From the NCBI GenBank assembly GCA_018712805.1, contig DVGI01000046.1, forward strand, positions 1-47,067: a stretch of 47,067 nt of DNA, written 5' to 3'. Each line of letters begins with the position of its first letter. Position 1 is the stretch's first letter. Source of the stretch: Candidatus Fimenecus excrementavium. Its GTDB lineage: Bacteria > Bacillota > Clostridia > Oscillospirales > Acutalibacteraceae. Shown piece by piece: positions 7,595 through 15,854 of this stretch. The position numbers and the translations under genes are program-made. The notes beneath the pieces are model-generated. The model was not told the origin of the DNA. It worked only from the letters and a program-made list of their open reading frames with translations, and ran no database searches.

Positions 7595-9010
7595 TTAAAA
7601 ACGGAAATATAAAAACGGATTATAACTGGAACCGACAAGTGCCGCAGTGGAAATCGCGAAAGCGGCGACCGTGCACACACACGCGCACACATTTACGAAA
7701 ATCTTACCGCCGTGGGATTTACACAAATTGCCGGCAATGCGCTTGCAGAACGGAATCACCGGCAAACACAAAACCGCGCCAACCAAAAGCGTCAAAATAT
7801 AATTGACAATCACGGTTTTTTCGGTGATCTGAAAAAAGCCGTTTGCGCCGAACGCGGCGGCGAAAAACGCTTTGATTTCGGAAAGTGAGCCGAAATAGAA
7901 AAATACCCAACCGACCAAAATCACAATTACGGCGTAAAGGTGTTGTATGACCGCCGGCGCTTTGTTCAGGTATTTTGCGAGGTACATTTTTTCGAGCATC
8001 AGGAAGAAGAAATAATAAAGTCCCCACAAAACAAAGTTCCATTCGGCACCGTGCCAAAGTCCTGTAAGCAGCCAAACAATCAGCATATTCAGCGCCCAGC
8101 GTTTACGGTTGCCGCCGAGCGGTATGTAAAGATAGTCGCGGAAAAAGGAGCTTAACGTCATATGCCAGCGGCTCCAAAAATCCTGAATGGATTTGGCGAT
8201 ATAAGGGTAGCGGAAATTTTCGGGAAAATCAAAGCCGAAAATTCGCCCGAGACCGATCGCCATATCGGAATAGCCGGAAAAATCAAAGTAGATTTGCAAA
8301 GCATAGGCGAAAATACCGACCCACGCACCTACAAAAGACAGCGTCGAAAGGTCTTCGCCGAGCAGTTTTTCAGTAAGCGCCCCTGCAAAATTGGCAAGAA
8401 CCGCTTTTTTGAAAAGACCGACACAAAACCGCATGGTGCCGCGCGCCGCTTTTTGCACGGAGCAGGTACGCTCGTCAATTTGTTTACAAACGTCGCTGTA
8501 ACGGACAATCGGGCCGGCAATGAGCTGCGGGAACATCGACACATACAAAAGCATTTTGTAAAACTGCGTTTGCACCTGCACCTTGCCGCGGTACACGTCA
8601 ACCACATAAGTGAGCGCCTGGAAGGTATAAAACGAAATGCCAATCGGCAAAGAAAGCCCCAAAAGCGGAACGGAAATGTGGAAAAAGCTGTTGGCGTTGG
8701 AGGCAAAAAAGTCAAAATATTTAAACAGCCCCAAAGACGACAGCGTCAGCACAACGGCCAGCGTCAAAAACAGGCGGGCTTTACGCGTACCGCGATATTT
8801 TTCAATGAAGAGCCCGGCGAAGAAGTCGACCGCCGTGGTTAAAATCATCAAAAAGATATATTTCGGCTCCCCCCAGGCGTAAAACACGAGAGAAAAAACC
8901 AAAAGCACAACGTTGCGCACTCGAATATTTTTTGTAATAAAATAAGCCGCTAAACACAGCGGTAGGAAAATGTATAGAAAAACAAGGCTTGAAAAGACCA
9001 AAAATATCAC
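7595..9010 (-). CDS. MBOAT-family O-acyltransferase (AlgI/DltB-like)
   Basis: 471 residues with about ten to twelve membrane helices. Hallmarks are FPQLIAGPIVRY, YFDFSGYSDMAIGLG, FWSRWHMTLSSFFRDYLYIP and LTGLWHGAEWNF, which contains the conserved catalytic His. These proteins move acetyl groups across the membrane onto exopolysaccharide or cell-wall polymers. The first codon could be GTG 9010, or TTG 9001, which would give the more typical beginning xVFSSLVFLYIFLPL and sits better behind GTGAGTG. The downstream gene is a DHHW-like partner lacking its enzyme domain, so the final acceptor step may depend on another protein. Confidence 0.9.
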   Translation of the reverse strand: MIFLVFSSLVFLYIFLPLCLAAYFITKNIRVRNVVLLVFSLVFYAWGEPKYIFLMILTTAVDFFAGLFIEKYRGTRKARLFLTLAVVLTLSSLGLFKYFDFFASNANSFFHISVPLLGLSLPIGISFYTFQALTYVVDVYRGKVQVQTQFYKMLLYVSMFPQLIAGPIVRYSDVCKQIDERTCSVQKAARGTMRFCVGLFKKAVLANFAGALTEKLLGEDLSTLSFVGAWVGIFAYALQIYFDFSGYSDMAIGLGRIFGFDFPENFRYPYIAKSIQDFWSRWHMTLSSFFRDYLYIPLGGNRKRWALNMLIVWLLTGLWHGAEWNFVLWGLYYFFFLMLEKMYLAKYLNKAPAVIQHLYAVIVILVGWVFFYFGSLSEIKAFFAAAFGANGFFQITEKTVIVNYILTLLVGAVLCLPVIPFCKRIAGNLCKSHGGKIFVNVCACVCTVAAFAISTAALVGSSYNPFLYFRF

Positions 9011-9038
9011 TCACAAAAAAGATTACTTAACATTTGTC

Positions 9039-9047
9039 ATTTTACCA
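9039..9047 (-). promoter_or_regulatory. Possible extended -10 promoter of the MBOAT gene
   Basis: Minus-strand TGGTAAAAT (an extended -10) lies about 30 nt upstream of the MBOAT start. No convincing -35 was found. The gene could also be read through from sigE, whose stop is 96 bp upstream. Confidence 0.35.
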
Positions 9048-9106
9048 TATTTTTTAGCAAAGTGGTAGTCTTTTTGTTAAAAAAAACACAATTTTTTCAA
9101 CACTTG

Positions 9107-9820
9107 TCAACCGGCCGCTTCCATAGATTTTTTTAACTGTCCTAAGATTCTTTTTTCCAGTCTGGATATATAGCTTTGCGAAATACCGAGCAGGTCGGCG
9201 ACTTCCTTTTGGGTGTGTTCGCCTTCCCCGTCTAAACCAAAGCGCATATTCATAATCATACGTTCTCTGGAAGGTAACGTGCGCACACATTTTAAAAGCA
9301 ACTTTTTTTCGTCGTCATATTCCAAATTTTCGTGAATGGAGTCCGGTTCGCTGCCGAGAATGTCAGAAAGCAGCAGTTCGTTGCCGTCCCAATCCACATT
9401 GAGCGGTTCGTCAATCGAAACATCTGCTTTGTGGGTGCTTGTTTTGCGAAGATACATTAAAATTTCATTTTCGATACAGCGCGAGGCGTAAGTGGCAAGC
9501 TTGATATTTTTTTCAGGACGGAACGTGTTGACGGCTTTAATTAGCCCGATTGTACCAATCGAAATCAAATCTTCGACAAACACGCCGGAAGTTTCAAATT
9601 TTTTCGCGATATAAACGACAAGCCGCAAGTTGTGGACAATCAGCTCTTCGCGAACGGCGCTCTCCCCGCTTTGCAAGCGCGCAAGGAGCGCCTCTTCCTT
9701 CTCTTTGGATAGCGGCTCCGGAAGCGCTTGCGAGCCGTTGATATAATGAATCTTTCGCCTGAAAAGAAAGAATTTAATTCTTTGTAATAAGCTTTGCATC
9801 TTTTCGAGTATTGTGTTCAT
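9107..9820 (-). CDS. sigE: Sporulation sigma factor SigE (mother cell, early)
   Basis: 237 residues. Region 2 contains [36 protein letters not shown] and [18 protein letters not shown]. Region 4 ends in [15 protein letters not shown]. The extra basic and hydrophobic N-terminus (about 1-28) is the pro-sequence cut by SpoIIGA in the known pathway. ATG 9820 is preceded by GGAAAGGGG. The start lies 47 nt inside the end of spoIIGA in another frame, pointing to translational coupling with its own activating protease. SigE directs RNA polymerase to early mother-cell sporulation genes. Confidence 0.95.
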   Translation of the reverse strand: MNTILEKMQSLLQRIKFFLFRRKIHYINGSQALPEPLSKEKEEALLARLQSGESAVREELIVHNLRLVVYIAKKFETSGVFVEDLISIGTIGLIKAVNTFRPEKNIKLATYASRCIENEILMYLRKTSTHKADVSIDEPLNVDWDGNELLLSDILGSEPDSIHENLEYDDEKKLLLKCVRTLPSRERMIMNMRFGLDGEGEHTQKEVADLLGISQSYISRLEKRILGQLKKSMEAAG

Positions 9821-10676
9821 AAGTACCCCTTTCCAAAAAATTATTGCTTAATAAAACCGAATATTCGTCGGAGAGGTTTTTCTCCTTACTTTGAGCTAAT
9901 AACACATGCTGCACTATTAAGCCTAATTTCGCCACACGGACTTTGTCAATCAAAACCGCTTTTAAAACGCCGTTGTCACCGACCGTAGAAAACGGAATCA
10001 GCCGGATACGCTCCGTAGATTCCGTTTCAAAGTCCTTTTTGATTAAAAACAAGCTGTCTAAATCCGTGCCGAGCAATGCTTTAATGACGCTTGGCGCTGC
10101 AACCAAAACCGGCGTGTCGGAAAAGCCGTCGGAAAGCGCGTTGCCGGTATCTAAAAGTGCTTTTGCAGAGACCGTTTTGTCGTTGTGACAAAGCTCTATT
10201 TCATAAATTTTGTTATCAGGCGTTCGGCGTTTCAAAAGGAATCCGGCAAAACTTAAAATACCGTAACAGGCAAGGGTTGAAAGGACAAGCACTTTCATAT
10301 CAATATTAAAATAGACCGCGCCGTTGTTATAAACCATACCTTTCGGGTGTAACGACAGCCAAAGCGCCAACATCAGCCCGGCAAACGCAAAATTCACGAC
10401 CAAAAACGCCCAGAAAGCTTTTAAAAATTCGCGAAAAGTATGTACGGGAATCGCCGCGAGCACAATAAGGCAGCAGGCGGCTATGTTGAGAAGTACAGAA
10501 AGAATATCCGATAGCTCCGGCACAAAAATGATAAGCGAATAAAGTCCGCCGAGCACAGCACCGAAGGCTAACCGCCTGCGCTTTACGGTTTTGCGCAAGA
10601 GACCTCTTGTGCAAAGCAGCAAAAAGTAAGTTACAAAAATATTGAGTGCGACCAAGACATCCACATATACGACCAT
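9774..10676 (-). CDS. spoIIGA: Pro-SigE processing aspartic protease SpoIIGA
   Basis: 300 residues. Five hydrophobic membrane segments fill the first 155 residues, followed by a cytoplasmic protease half with [10 protein letters not shown] (catalytic Asp176) and [18 protein letters not shown]. In the B. subtilis system this half dimerises into a retropepsin-like enzyme that cleaves pro-SigE after a signal from the forespore. I start it at ATG 10676 because GGGGG lies 7 nt before it. An earlier in-frame ATG at 10694 lies directly behind the T-run of a terminator and has no ribosome binding site. The gene is followed by the overlapping sigE. Confidence 0.93.
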   Translation of the reverse strand: MVVYVDVLVALNIFVTYFLLLCTRGLLRKTVKRRRLAFGAVLGGLYSLIIFVPELSDILSVLLNIAACCLIVLAAIPVHTFREFLKAFWAFLVVNFAFAGLMLALWLSLHPKGMVYNNGAVYFNIDMKVLVLSTLACYGILSFAGFLLKRRTPDNKIYEIELCHNDKTVSAKALLDTGNALSDGFSDTPVLVAAPSVIKALLGTDLDSLFLIKKDFETESTERIRLIPFSTVGDNGVLKAVLIDKVRVAKLGLIVQHVLLAQSKEKNLSDEYSVLLSNNFLERGTYEHNTRKDAKLITKN

Positions 10677-10699
10677 AGAAACGCCCCCAAACATAAAAA

Positions 10700-10736
10700 A
10701 AGAACCGATACCGTTATTATATCGGTATCGGTTCTT
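10700..10736 (-). terminator. Terminator of the pbp-pyr-ruvX operon
   Basis: Perfect 14-bp arms AAGAACCGATACCG (10700-10713) and CGGTATCGGTTCTT (10723-10736) with a 9-nt loop. The minus strand continues as TTTTTTTATG. It is 30 bp past the ruvX stop and should end the long pyrimidine transcript before spoIIGA. Confidence 0.9.
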
Positions 10737-10749
10737 ATAATTTGTCGTA
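10716..10749 (-). promoter_or_regulatory. Candidate Spo0A-dependent promoter of spoIIGA-sigE, inside the terminator
   Basis: A perfect TATAAT (minus strand, 10716-10721) lies in the loop and inner arm of the terminator hairpin. There is no good -35 at 17 bp. Instead TGTCGTA (10743-10749), one base off the 0A-box core TGNCGAA, lies 21 bp upstream, similar to the spacing in the Spo0A-activated spoIIG promoter of B. subtilis. Transcription would begin near 10709, inside the second arm, giving a leader of about 33 nt that carries GGGGG. Confidence 0.5.
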
Positions 10750-10765
10750 TTGTGGGCAAGAAAAA

Positions 10766-11176
10766 TTATTTCGTGCGCCGCAGGTAATCTTCTAAAATAA
10801 TCACGGCGGAAACGGCGTCAACGACCGCTTTTCGTTTCTTGCCGCGCGTATTGGTAAGGTTTAACGCGTTGTGCGCGCTGACGGTGGTCAGTCGTTCGTC
10901 CTGAAAATCGACCGGAAGCCCGGATTTTTCCGAAAGCAGAGCCGCAAACTCCCGACAAGCCTGCGCACGAAAGCCCTCGGAGCCGTCCATATTTTTCGGA
11001 AGCCCCAAAACCAGCTTTTGCGCTTTTTTCTCGGCTGCTATACGGCAAATTTCGTCGGCTAACGGTTCTTTTTCGGATTGATGAATCACCGTGACCGGCG
11101 ACGCGAGCATTTGCAGCGCGTCACAGGCGGCAATCCCCGTTCGCGCATCGCCGTAATCCACAGATAAAATTACCAT
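10766..11176 (-). CDS. ruvX: RuvX/YqgF-type nuclease (pre-16S rRNA processing, Holliday junction resolvase-like)
   Basis: 136 residues in an RNase H-like fold. LSVDYGDARTGIAA at the start carries the first catalytic Asp; LVLGLPKNMDGSEG, DFQDERLTT (Glu) and VDAVSAVIIL (last Asp) follow in the expected order. Members mature the 5' end of 16S rRNA, and related proteins resolve junctions. ATG 11176 overlaps the pyrD stop by 7 nt (ATGGTAA). Longer in-frame extension upstream is only pyrD read in another frame. It is the last gene before the terminator at 10700. Confidence 0.93.
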   Translation of the reverse strand: MVILSVDYGDARTGIAACDALQMLASPVTVIHQSEKEPLADEICRIAAEKKAQKLVLGLPKNMDGSEGFRAQACREFAALLSEKSGLPVDFQDERLTTVSAHNALNLTNTRGKKRKAVVDAVSAVIILEDYLRRTK

Positions 11177-12081
11177 GGCTGCACCTTGCCGATAATATCG
11201 GTGACGGATTTTTCGCCGTTCGCATCTAAATAATCGTTTAAGCCCTGAATCACTTTTAAGGGCGTGTAAGCGTCGGTAAAATTCGCGGTGCCGATTTGAA
11301 TGGCGGTGGCACCTGCCAACAGCATTTCCACAGCGTCTTCCCACTTTGAAATGCCGCCCATGCCGACCACAGGGATTTTCACGCGGTTCGCGACCTGCCA
11401 AACCATGCGCAGCGCGACCGGGAACACAGCGGGACCGGACATACCGCCGGTGTTGTTCTTGAGCAGCGGACGGCGGGTGCGAATATCAATTTTCATGCCG
11501 GTAAGTGTGTTAATCAGCGAAACAGCGTCTGCGCCGCCGGCTTCCGCCGCGGCCGCCATTTCCGTAATGTCGGTGACATTCGGCGTAAGTTTCACCATCA
11601 GCGGCTGTTCGGCAACAGCTTTCACCTGTTTCGTAATGTTTTCCACACTTTTTGCAGACGTGCCGAAAGAAGCACCGCCCTCTTTGACATTCGGGCAGGA
11701 AATATTTAATTCAATCATATCGACTTTGCTGCCCTGCAACCGGCGGACGGATTCCACATAGTCCTCGACCTGACTGCCGGCAATGTTGGCGATAACCTCC
11801 AAATCTTTTTGTGCTAAAAACGGCAGGTCATCTTTTAAAAAGGCATCGACACCGGGGTTTTGCAGCCCGACGCTGTTTAAAATCCCGCTGGGGGTTTCGG
11901 CAATACGCGGCGGGAGATTTCCCGGGCGCTCGTGGAGCGTTGTGCCTTTACAGGAAATGCCGCCGAGTTTGGAAATATCATAAAGACGTGCGTATTCCTG
12001 GCCGAAGCCGAAAGTACCGCTTGCGGTAATCACCGGGTTTTTAAACTGCACACCGGCAATATTGACGCGTAGATCAGCCAT
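11170..12081 (-). CDS. pyrD: Dihydroorotate dehydrogenase class 1B, catalytic subunit
   Basis: 303 residues, normal for PyrDB. It has ITASGTFGFGQEY near the N-terminus, the active-site loop NISCPNVKEGG with the catalytic Cys of class 1B enzymes, and a C-terminal FMN phosphate site GMGGISKWEDAVEMLLAGA. With PyrK it oxidises dihydroorotate to orotate and passes electrons to NAD+. I chose ATG 12081, preceded by GGGAGG at 9 nt. It overlaps the pyrK stop by 8 nt, so the two subunits are translationally coupled. Confidence 0.96.
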   Translation of the reverse strand: MADLRVNIAGVQFKNPVITASGTFGFGQEYARLYDISKLGGISCKGTTLHERPGNLPPRIAETPSGILNSVGLQNPGVDAFLKDDLPFLAQKDLEVIANIAGSQVEDYVESVRRLQGSKVDMIELNISCPNVKEGGASFGTSAKSVENITKQVKAVAEQPLMVKLTPNVTDITEMAAAAEAGGADAVSLINTLTGMKIDIRTRRPLLKNNTGGMSGPAVFPVALRMVWQVANRVKIPVVGMGGISKWEDAVEMLLAGATAIQIGTANFTDAYTPLKVIQGLNDYLDANGEKSVTDIIGKVQPW

Positions 12082-12841
12082 TGAAATCAACCTCCCTTGC
12101 ATCAAACACAGGTCCGTTTTTGCAGACGTGGCGCATATGCTCGCCGTCTTTTTCGTGGGTCTTGCAGGCACACGCCAAGCAAGCGCCGATGCCGCAGCCC
12201 ATGCGCTGTTCCAAAGAAACATAGCACAAGACGTTTTTTTCGTTGCAAAGCTCCGCAACGCCTTTTAACATCGGCATAGGTCCGCAGGCATAAACCACAC
12301 AGTCGGTGTCGCTTTCAAGTTTTTCACGCAAAACGTCGGTCACAAAGCCTTTTGTGCCGAACGAACCGTCATTGGTCGTGACGCTGACGCTTTGGCAGCA
12401 TTTTTCAAATTTATCGAGCAAAATGACTTGCGCTTTCGAACGGAAGCCCAAAATCGCCTCGGCTTTTTCGCCGTAATCCTGCGCTGCACCGAGCATGGGC
12501 GGGCAGCCGATGCCGCCGCCGATGAAAATGGCACGTTTCCCTTTATCCGGGAAAAAGCCGTTGCCCAAAGGTCCTAAAATGTTGATTTCGTCGCCTGCTT
12601 TTCGCTGTGCAAGCCAGGCAGTCCCCTCGCCGCGCACCTCGAAAACAAGCGTGATTGTACCCATTTCCTGGTCGATTTCGCTAATTGAAATCGGGCGGCG
12701 CAAGGTTTTTTCGCCGCACTGAATGTTGACAAATCGGCCGCACCAACTCTCAGAAGCTAAATTCTTGCAATCGACCACAAAGCTAAACGTGGTCGGGTTG
12801 AGCTGTTCCACGGACTGGATTTTGTAAAAAGACTGAAACAT
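12074..12841 (-). CDS. pyrK: Dihydroorotate dehydrogenase electron-transfer subunit
   Basis: 255 residues. A ferredoxin-reductase-type FAD domain contains RRPISISEID; the NAD domain starts at FIGGGIGCPPML and includes YACGPMPML. The C-terminal segment EQRMGCGIGACLACAC followed by a later HVC supplies the four [2Fe-2S] ligands. ATG 12841 follows AAAGGAG. PyrK feeds electrons from the FMN of PyrD to NAD+. It lies 16 bp after carB. Confidence 0.96.
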   Translation of the reverse strand: MFQSFYKIQSVEQLNPTTFSFVVDCKNLASESWCGRFVNIQCGEKTLRRPISISEIDQEMGTITLVFEVRGEGTAWLAQRKAGDEINILGPLGNGFFPDKGKRAIFIGGGIGCPPMLGAAQDYGEKAEAILGFRSKAQVILLDKFEKCCQSVSVTTNDGSFGTKGFVTDVLREKLESDTDCVVYACGPMPMLKGVAELCNEKNVLCYVSLEQRMGCGIGACLACACKTHEKDGEHMRHVCKNGPVFDAREVDFNG

Positions 12842-12857
12842 TGGTTTCTCCTTTACA

Positions 12858-15854
12858 TTAAAGCGGTTGTACGCGGATTTCTTCCACGACGTCATTTTTG
12901 GCAAGGCAGTTTGCAAAGGCTGTTGCCATTTCCACAGACGGCAGAACCGGAATTCGGCGAAGCAGTGCAGTTCGGCGAATCCGGACGTCGTCGGAATTTT
13001 GCTTCGGACCGGATTCGGCGGTGGAAACCAAATAAGAAAGCCGGTTTTTCATAATCAAAGTCATCGTATTCGGCGCGCCCTCGTGAATTTTGCGCACAGC
13101 ATTTGCCGCCACATGGTTCGCATTGAGCAATTTCGCCGTGTTGGACGTTGCATAAATTTTGAAATCCTGTTTTAAAAATTCGTCTGCCAGCGCAACACTC
13201 GCCTGTTTGTCGGAATCCGCAACAGAAATCAGCACGCCGCCGGTGCGCTTGATGCGCATGCCGGAAGCGACAAAGCCTTTTAAGAGCGCTTCTTCAAACG
13301 TGTCGGCTACGCCCATCACCTCGCCGGTGGATTTCATTTCACCGCCGAGCTGGACATCGGTGCCCTCAAGCTGTTCAAAGCTGAACACCGGCACGCGGAC
13401 ATATGACCGGTCGGGTTCTTTATAAAGCCCGGTGCCGATGCCGATGTCGCGCAGAGTTTCACCGAGCATCAGACGTGTTGCGAACTCGATAATCGGCAGG
13501 GCGGTTGCTTTCGTCAAAAACGGAATATTGCGCGTTGCAACCGCGCTCGCTTCGGTGACATAGACTTCGTTGTCATACACCACGAACTGCAAGTTCAAAA
13601 GCCCTTTGATTCTCAGCCGGCGCACCAAACGCGCGGTGTACTCGACGATTTCATCTTTGACCGCGGGCGTGAGCGTCACGGTCGGATACACGCTGACGGA
13701 GTCGCCGGAGTGCACCTGCGCTTTTTCAATGTGTTCGCAAATGCCGGGGATTAAGAAATCCTCGCCGTCGGTCAAAACATCCACCTGGGCCCCTTTACCG
13801 ACCAAAACGCGGCGGTTGTTGGTGTGGCGAATATTTAAGCTGTCTAAAATATCGAAAAACTCGATTTTGTTTTTAAGCATGCGGTGCGTTTCCGCGTCGG
13901 CGCCGTAAATCTGCACACCCATTTCGCGCAGCGCTTCGGATTTTCGAAGTGCGTTGCCGCCGCCGAAAATCAAAATCGCACCGTCAGGTTTTTCCGTCGC
14001 TGCAACATGGCAAATATCCTCTTCGGTAATCGGGTCGGCATAAAGCTTATCCGCCGCGGCAAAATCGGTGGTGTTGGCCGCCGGATTGTTGTTGAGCATC
14101 ACGGTTTCATAGCCGAAATCGGAAAGCGTACGCAGCGCCTGAAAAGCGGCATAATCGCGGTCGGTGCCAAGACCGATAGAAGTCGGACCCGCGCCGACAA
14201 CCAAAATTTTCTTTTTCTTCTGCGGGTGCATATCAAGATACATTGCCGCCTCGTTGTCTTCATCCCAGGCGGAATAGAAATAAGGCTTCTGCACGTCAAA
14301 TTCCGCCGCGCAGGTATCCACGGTGTTGTAAGTCGCGTGCGCGGAAAACGGCAATTTTTCAAGGTCGGCAAGCTTCATAATCACGCTGTCTAAGAAACCG
14401 AGCGCTTTTGCACGATAGTAAATTTCTTCGGTAAGACCGGACGCGATCAGCGCTTCCATATCGGCAATATTTTTAAACTTCGAAAGGAAGAAATTGTCGA
14501 TTTGCGTGAGCTTATGGATTTCGTCTAACGGCATATTGCGGCGCACCGCTTCATACACGGTGAAAATCCGCTCGTCGTCGTGAACGCAAAGCAATTCTTT
14601 GATTTCTTCGTCGGATTTCAGCCGCAGTTTTGGCAACGCCAAGTGCTCGGTTTTGGGGTTGATGGAACGAATGGCTTTTAAGAGCGCCAGTTCAAAGCCC
14701 GTGCCGATAGCAAACGCTTCGCCGGTGGATTTCATGGTGTCACCAAGCACACGGTCGGCATCACCAAAATTTTCAAACGACCATTTCGGTACACGCACCG
14801 CGCAATAGTCAATTGCCGGTTCATTTGCCGCCGTGGTCACGCCGGTAATCTCATTCGGAATTTCAAATAATTTATAGCCGAGCGCTATTTTGGCGCAGAC
14901 CACCGCAATCGGGTAGCCGGTCACTTTGGAAATCAGCGCCGTGGTGCGGTTGAGCTGAGGTTCGACGTCTAAAACGATATAATCCCCGGTCTGCGGGTGC
15001 AGCGCAAAGCGAACAAGACAGCTTCCGGCAATTTTTAAATACCGCGCAATTTTCCGCGCCGCGCGGCGAAGTCTGGACATTTCGTTGTCGGTCAACGTTT
15101 GCGCCGGCAAAACCACCACGCTGTCGCCGGAGTTGGTGCCGACTGCGTCCAAATTTTCCGTACTGCAAACGCTGATGCAGTTGTCATAAGCGTCGCGAAT
15201 CGCGGCAAATTCAATTTCTTTGTAGCCGCCGATGAATTTTTGTATAAGCACTTGCCCGACCAGTGATTTTTCCGCACACGCCGGGAACGCCGCTTTCAAT
15301 GCGGTTTCATCATTACAAGGAATAAACTCCCCGGCTTCCGCAGAAAATGCGGTCTTAATACAAACCGGGTAGCCTGCCTTTTCAGCAAATTCCGCGGCTT
15401 CTTCGGCGGAATTGACGATATCAGCGGGCAAATACGGCTCGCCTGCGTCACGAAGCATGGTTTGCAGCGCCTGCGCATTGCGGACACTTTTAATCACGTC
15501 CGGCTGTGCGCCCAAAAGCACCGTGTGGTGCTCATCCAAATAGCCGTTTTGCGCAAGTTCCAGACAGATTTCAAGCCCGGTTTTACCGCCTGCGGTCGCA
15601 AGCACGCCGTCCGGCTGTTCCAACTCGATGATTTTTTTCACCGTTTCCCCGTTTAACGGTTCGATATAGACCTTATCGACGAGCTGTTTGTCGGTCATCA
15701 CGGTTGCGGGGTTCGAGTTGACCACTACAACTTCGATACCCTCATTTTTCAAGGTGCGGCACATTTGCGTGCCGGCATAATCAAATTCGCTCGACTGCCC
15801 AATGACGACAGGTCCCGCGCCGATGACCAAGATTTTGCGGAATGTCGGTTTCAT
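12858..15854 (-). CDS. Degenerate CarB-like protein (carbamoyl-phosphate synthase large subunit paralogue, probably inactive)
   Basis: 998 residues versus about 1070 for CarB. Overall layout is kept: ATP-grasp half 1 (about 1-400), oligomerisation domain (400-545), ATP-grasp half 2 (545-865), allosteric MGS domain (870-990). Key residues differ by my alignment to E. coli CarB. Half 1: Arg169 is Lys167, the glycine loop is SAEAGEF (171-177), His243 is Asn241, Gln285 is Arg282, Glu299/Asn301/Arg303 are Asp296/Glu298/Gln300. Half 2: about 60 residues around the nucleotide loop are missing near residue 676, and Asn843/Arg845 are Ser770/Val772. The frame is fully open, begins with ATGA overlap to carA, and has a strong GGAGG. 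It probably cannot make carbamoyl phosphate by the normal mechanism; its real role is unknown. Confidence 0.85.
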   Translation of the reverse strand: MKPTFRKILVIGAGPVVIGQSSEFDYAGTQMCRTLKNEGIEVVVVNSNPATVMTDKQLVDKVYIEPLNGETVKKIIELEQPDGVLATAGGKTGLEICLELAQNGYLDEHHTVLLGAQPDVIKSVRNAQALQTMLRDAGEPYLPADIVNSAEEAAEFAEKAGYPVCIKTAFSAEAGEFIPCNDETALKAAFPACAEKSLVGQVLIQKFIGGYKEIEFAAIRDAYDNCISVCSTENLDAVGTNSGDSVVVLPAQTLTDNEMSRLRRAARKIARYLKIAGSCLVRFALHPQTGDYIVLDVEPQLNRTTALISKVTGYPIAVVCAKIALGYKLFEIPNEITGVTTAANEPAIDYCAVRVPKWSFENFGDADRVLGDTMKSTGEAFAIGTGFELALLKAIRSINPKTEHLALPKLRLKSDEEIKELLCVHDDERIFTVYEAVRRNMPLDEIHKLTQIDNFFLSKFKNIADMEALIASGLTEEIYYRAKALGFLDSVIMKLADLEKLPFSAHATYNTVDTCAAEFDVQKPYFYSAWDEDNEAAMYLDMHPQKKKKILVVGAGPTSIGLGTDRDYAAFQALRTLSDFGYETVMLNNNPAANTTDFAAADKLYADPITEEDICHVAATEKPDGAILIFGGGNALRKSEALREMGVQIYGADAETHRMLKNKIEFFDILDSLNIRHTNNRRVLVGKGAQVDVLTDGEDFLIPGICEHIEKAQVHSGDSVSVYPTVTLTPAVKDEIVEYTARLVRRLRIKGLLNLQFVVYDNEVYVTEASAVATRNIPFLTKATALPIIEFATRLMLGETLRDIGIGTGLYKEPDRSYVRVPVFSFEQLEGTDVQLGGEMKSTGEVMGVADTFEEALLKGFVASGMRIKRTGGVLISVADSDKQASVALADEFLKQDFKIYATSNTAKLLNANHVAANAVRKIHEGAPNTMTLIMKNRLSYLVSTAESGPKQNSDDVRIRRTALLRRIPVLPSVEMATAFANCLAKNDVVEEIRVQPL

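Noticed and set aside
11177-11401. Upstream in-frame extension of ruvX
   Set aside because: The Arg/His-rich extension is pyrD read in another frame; the ATGGTAA overlap gives the proper start.
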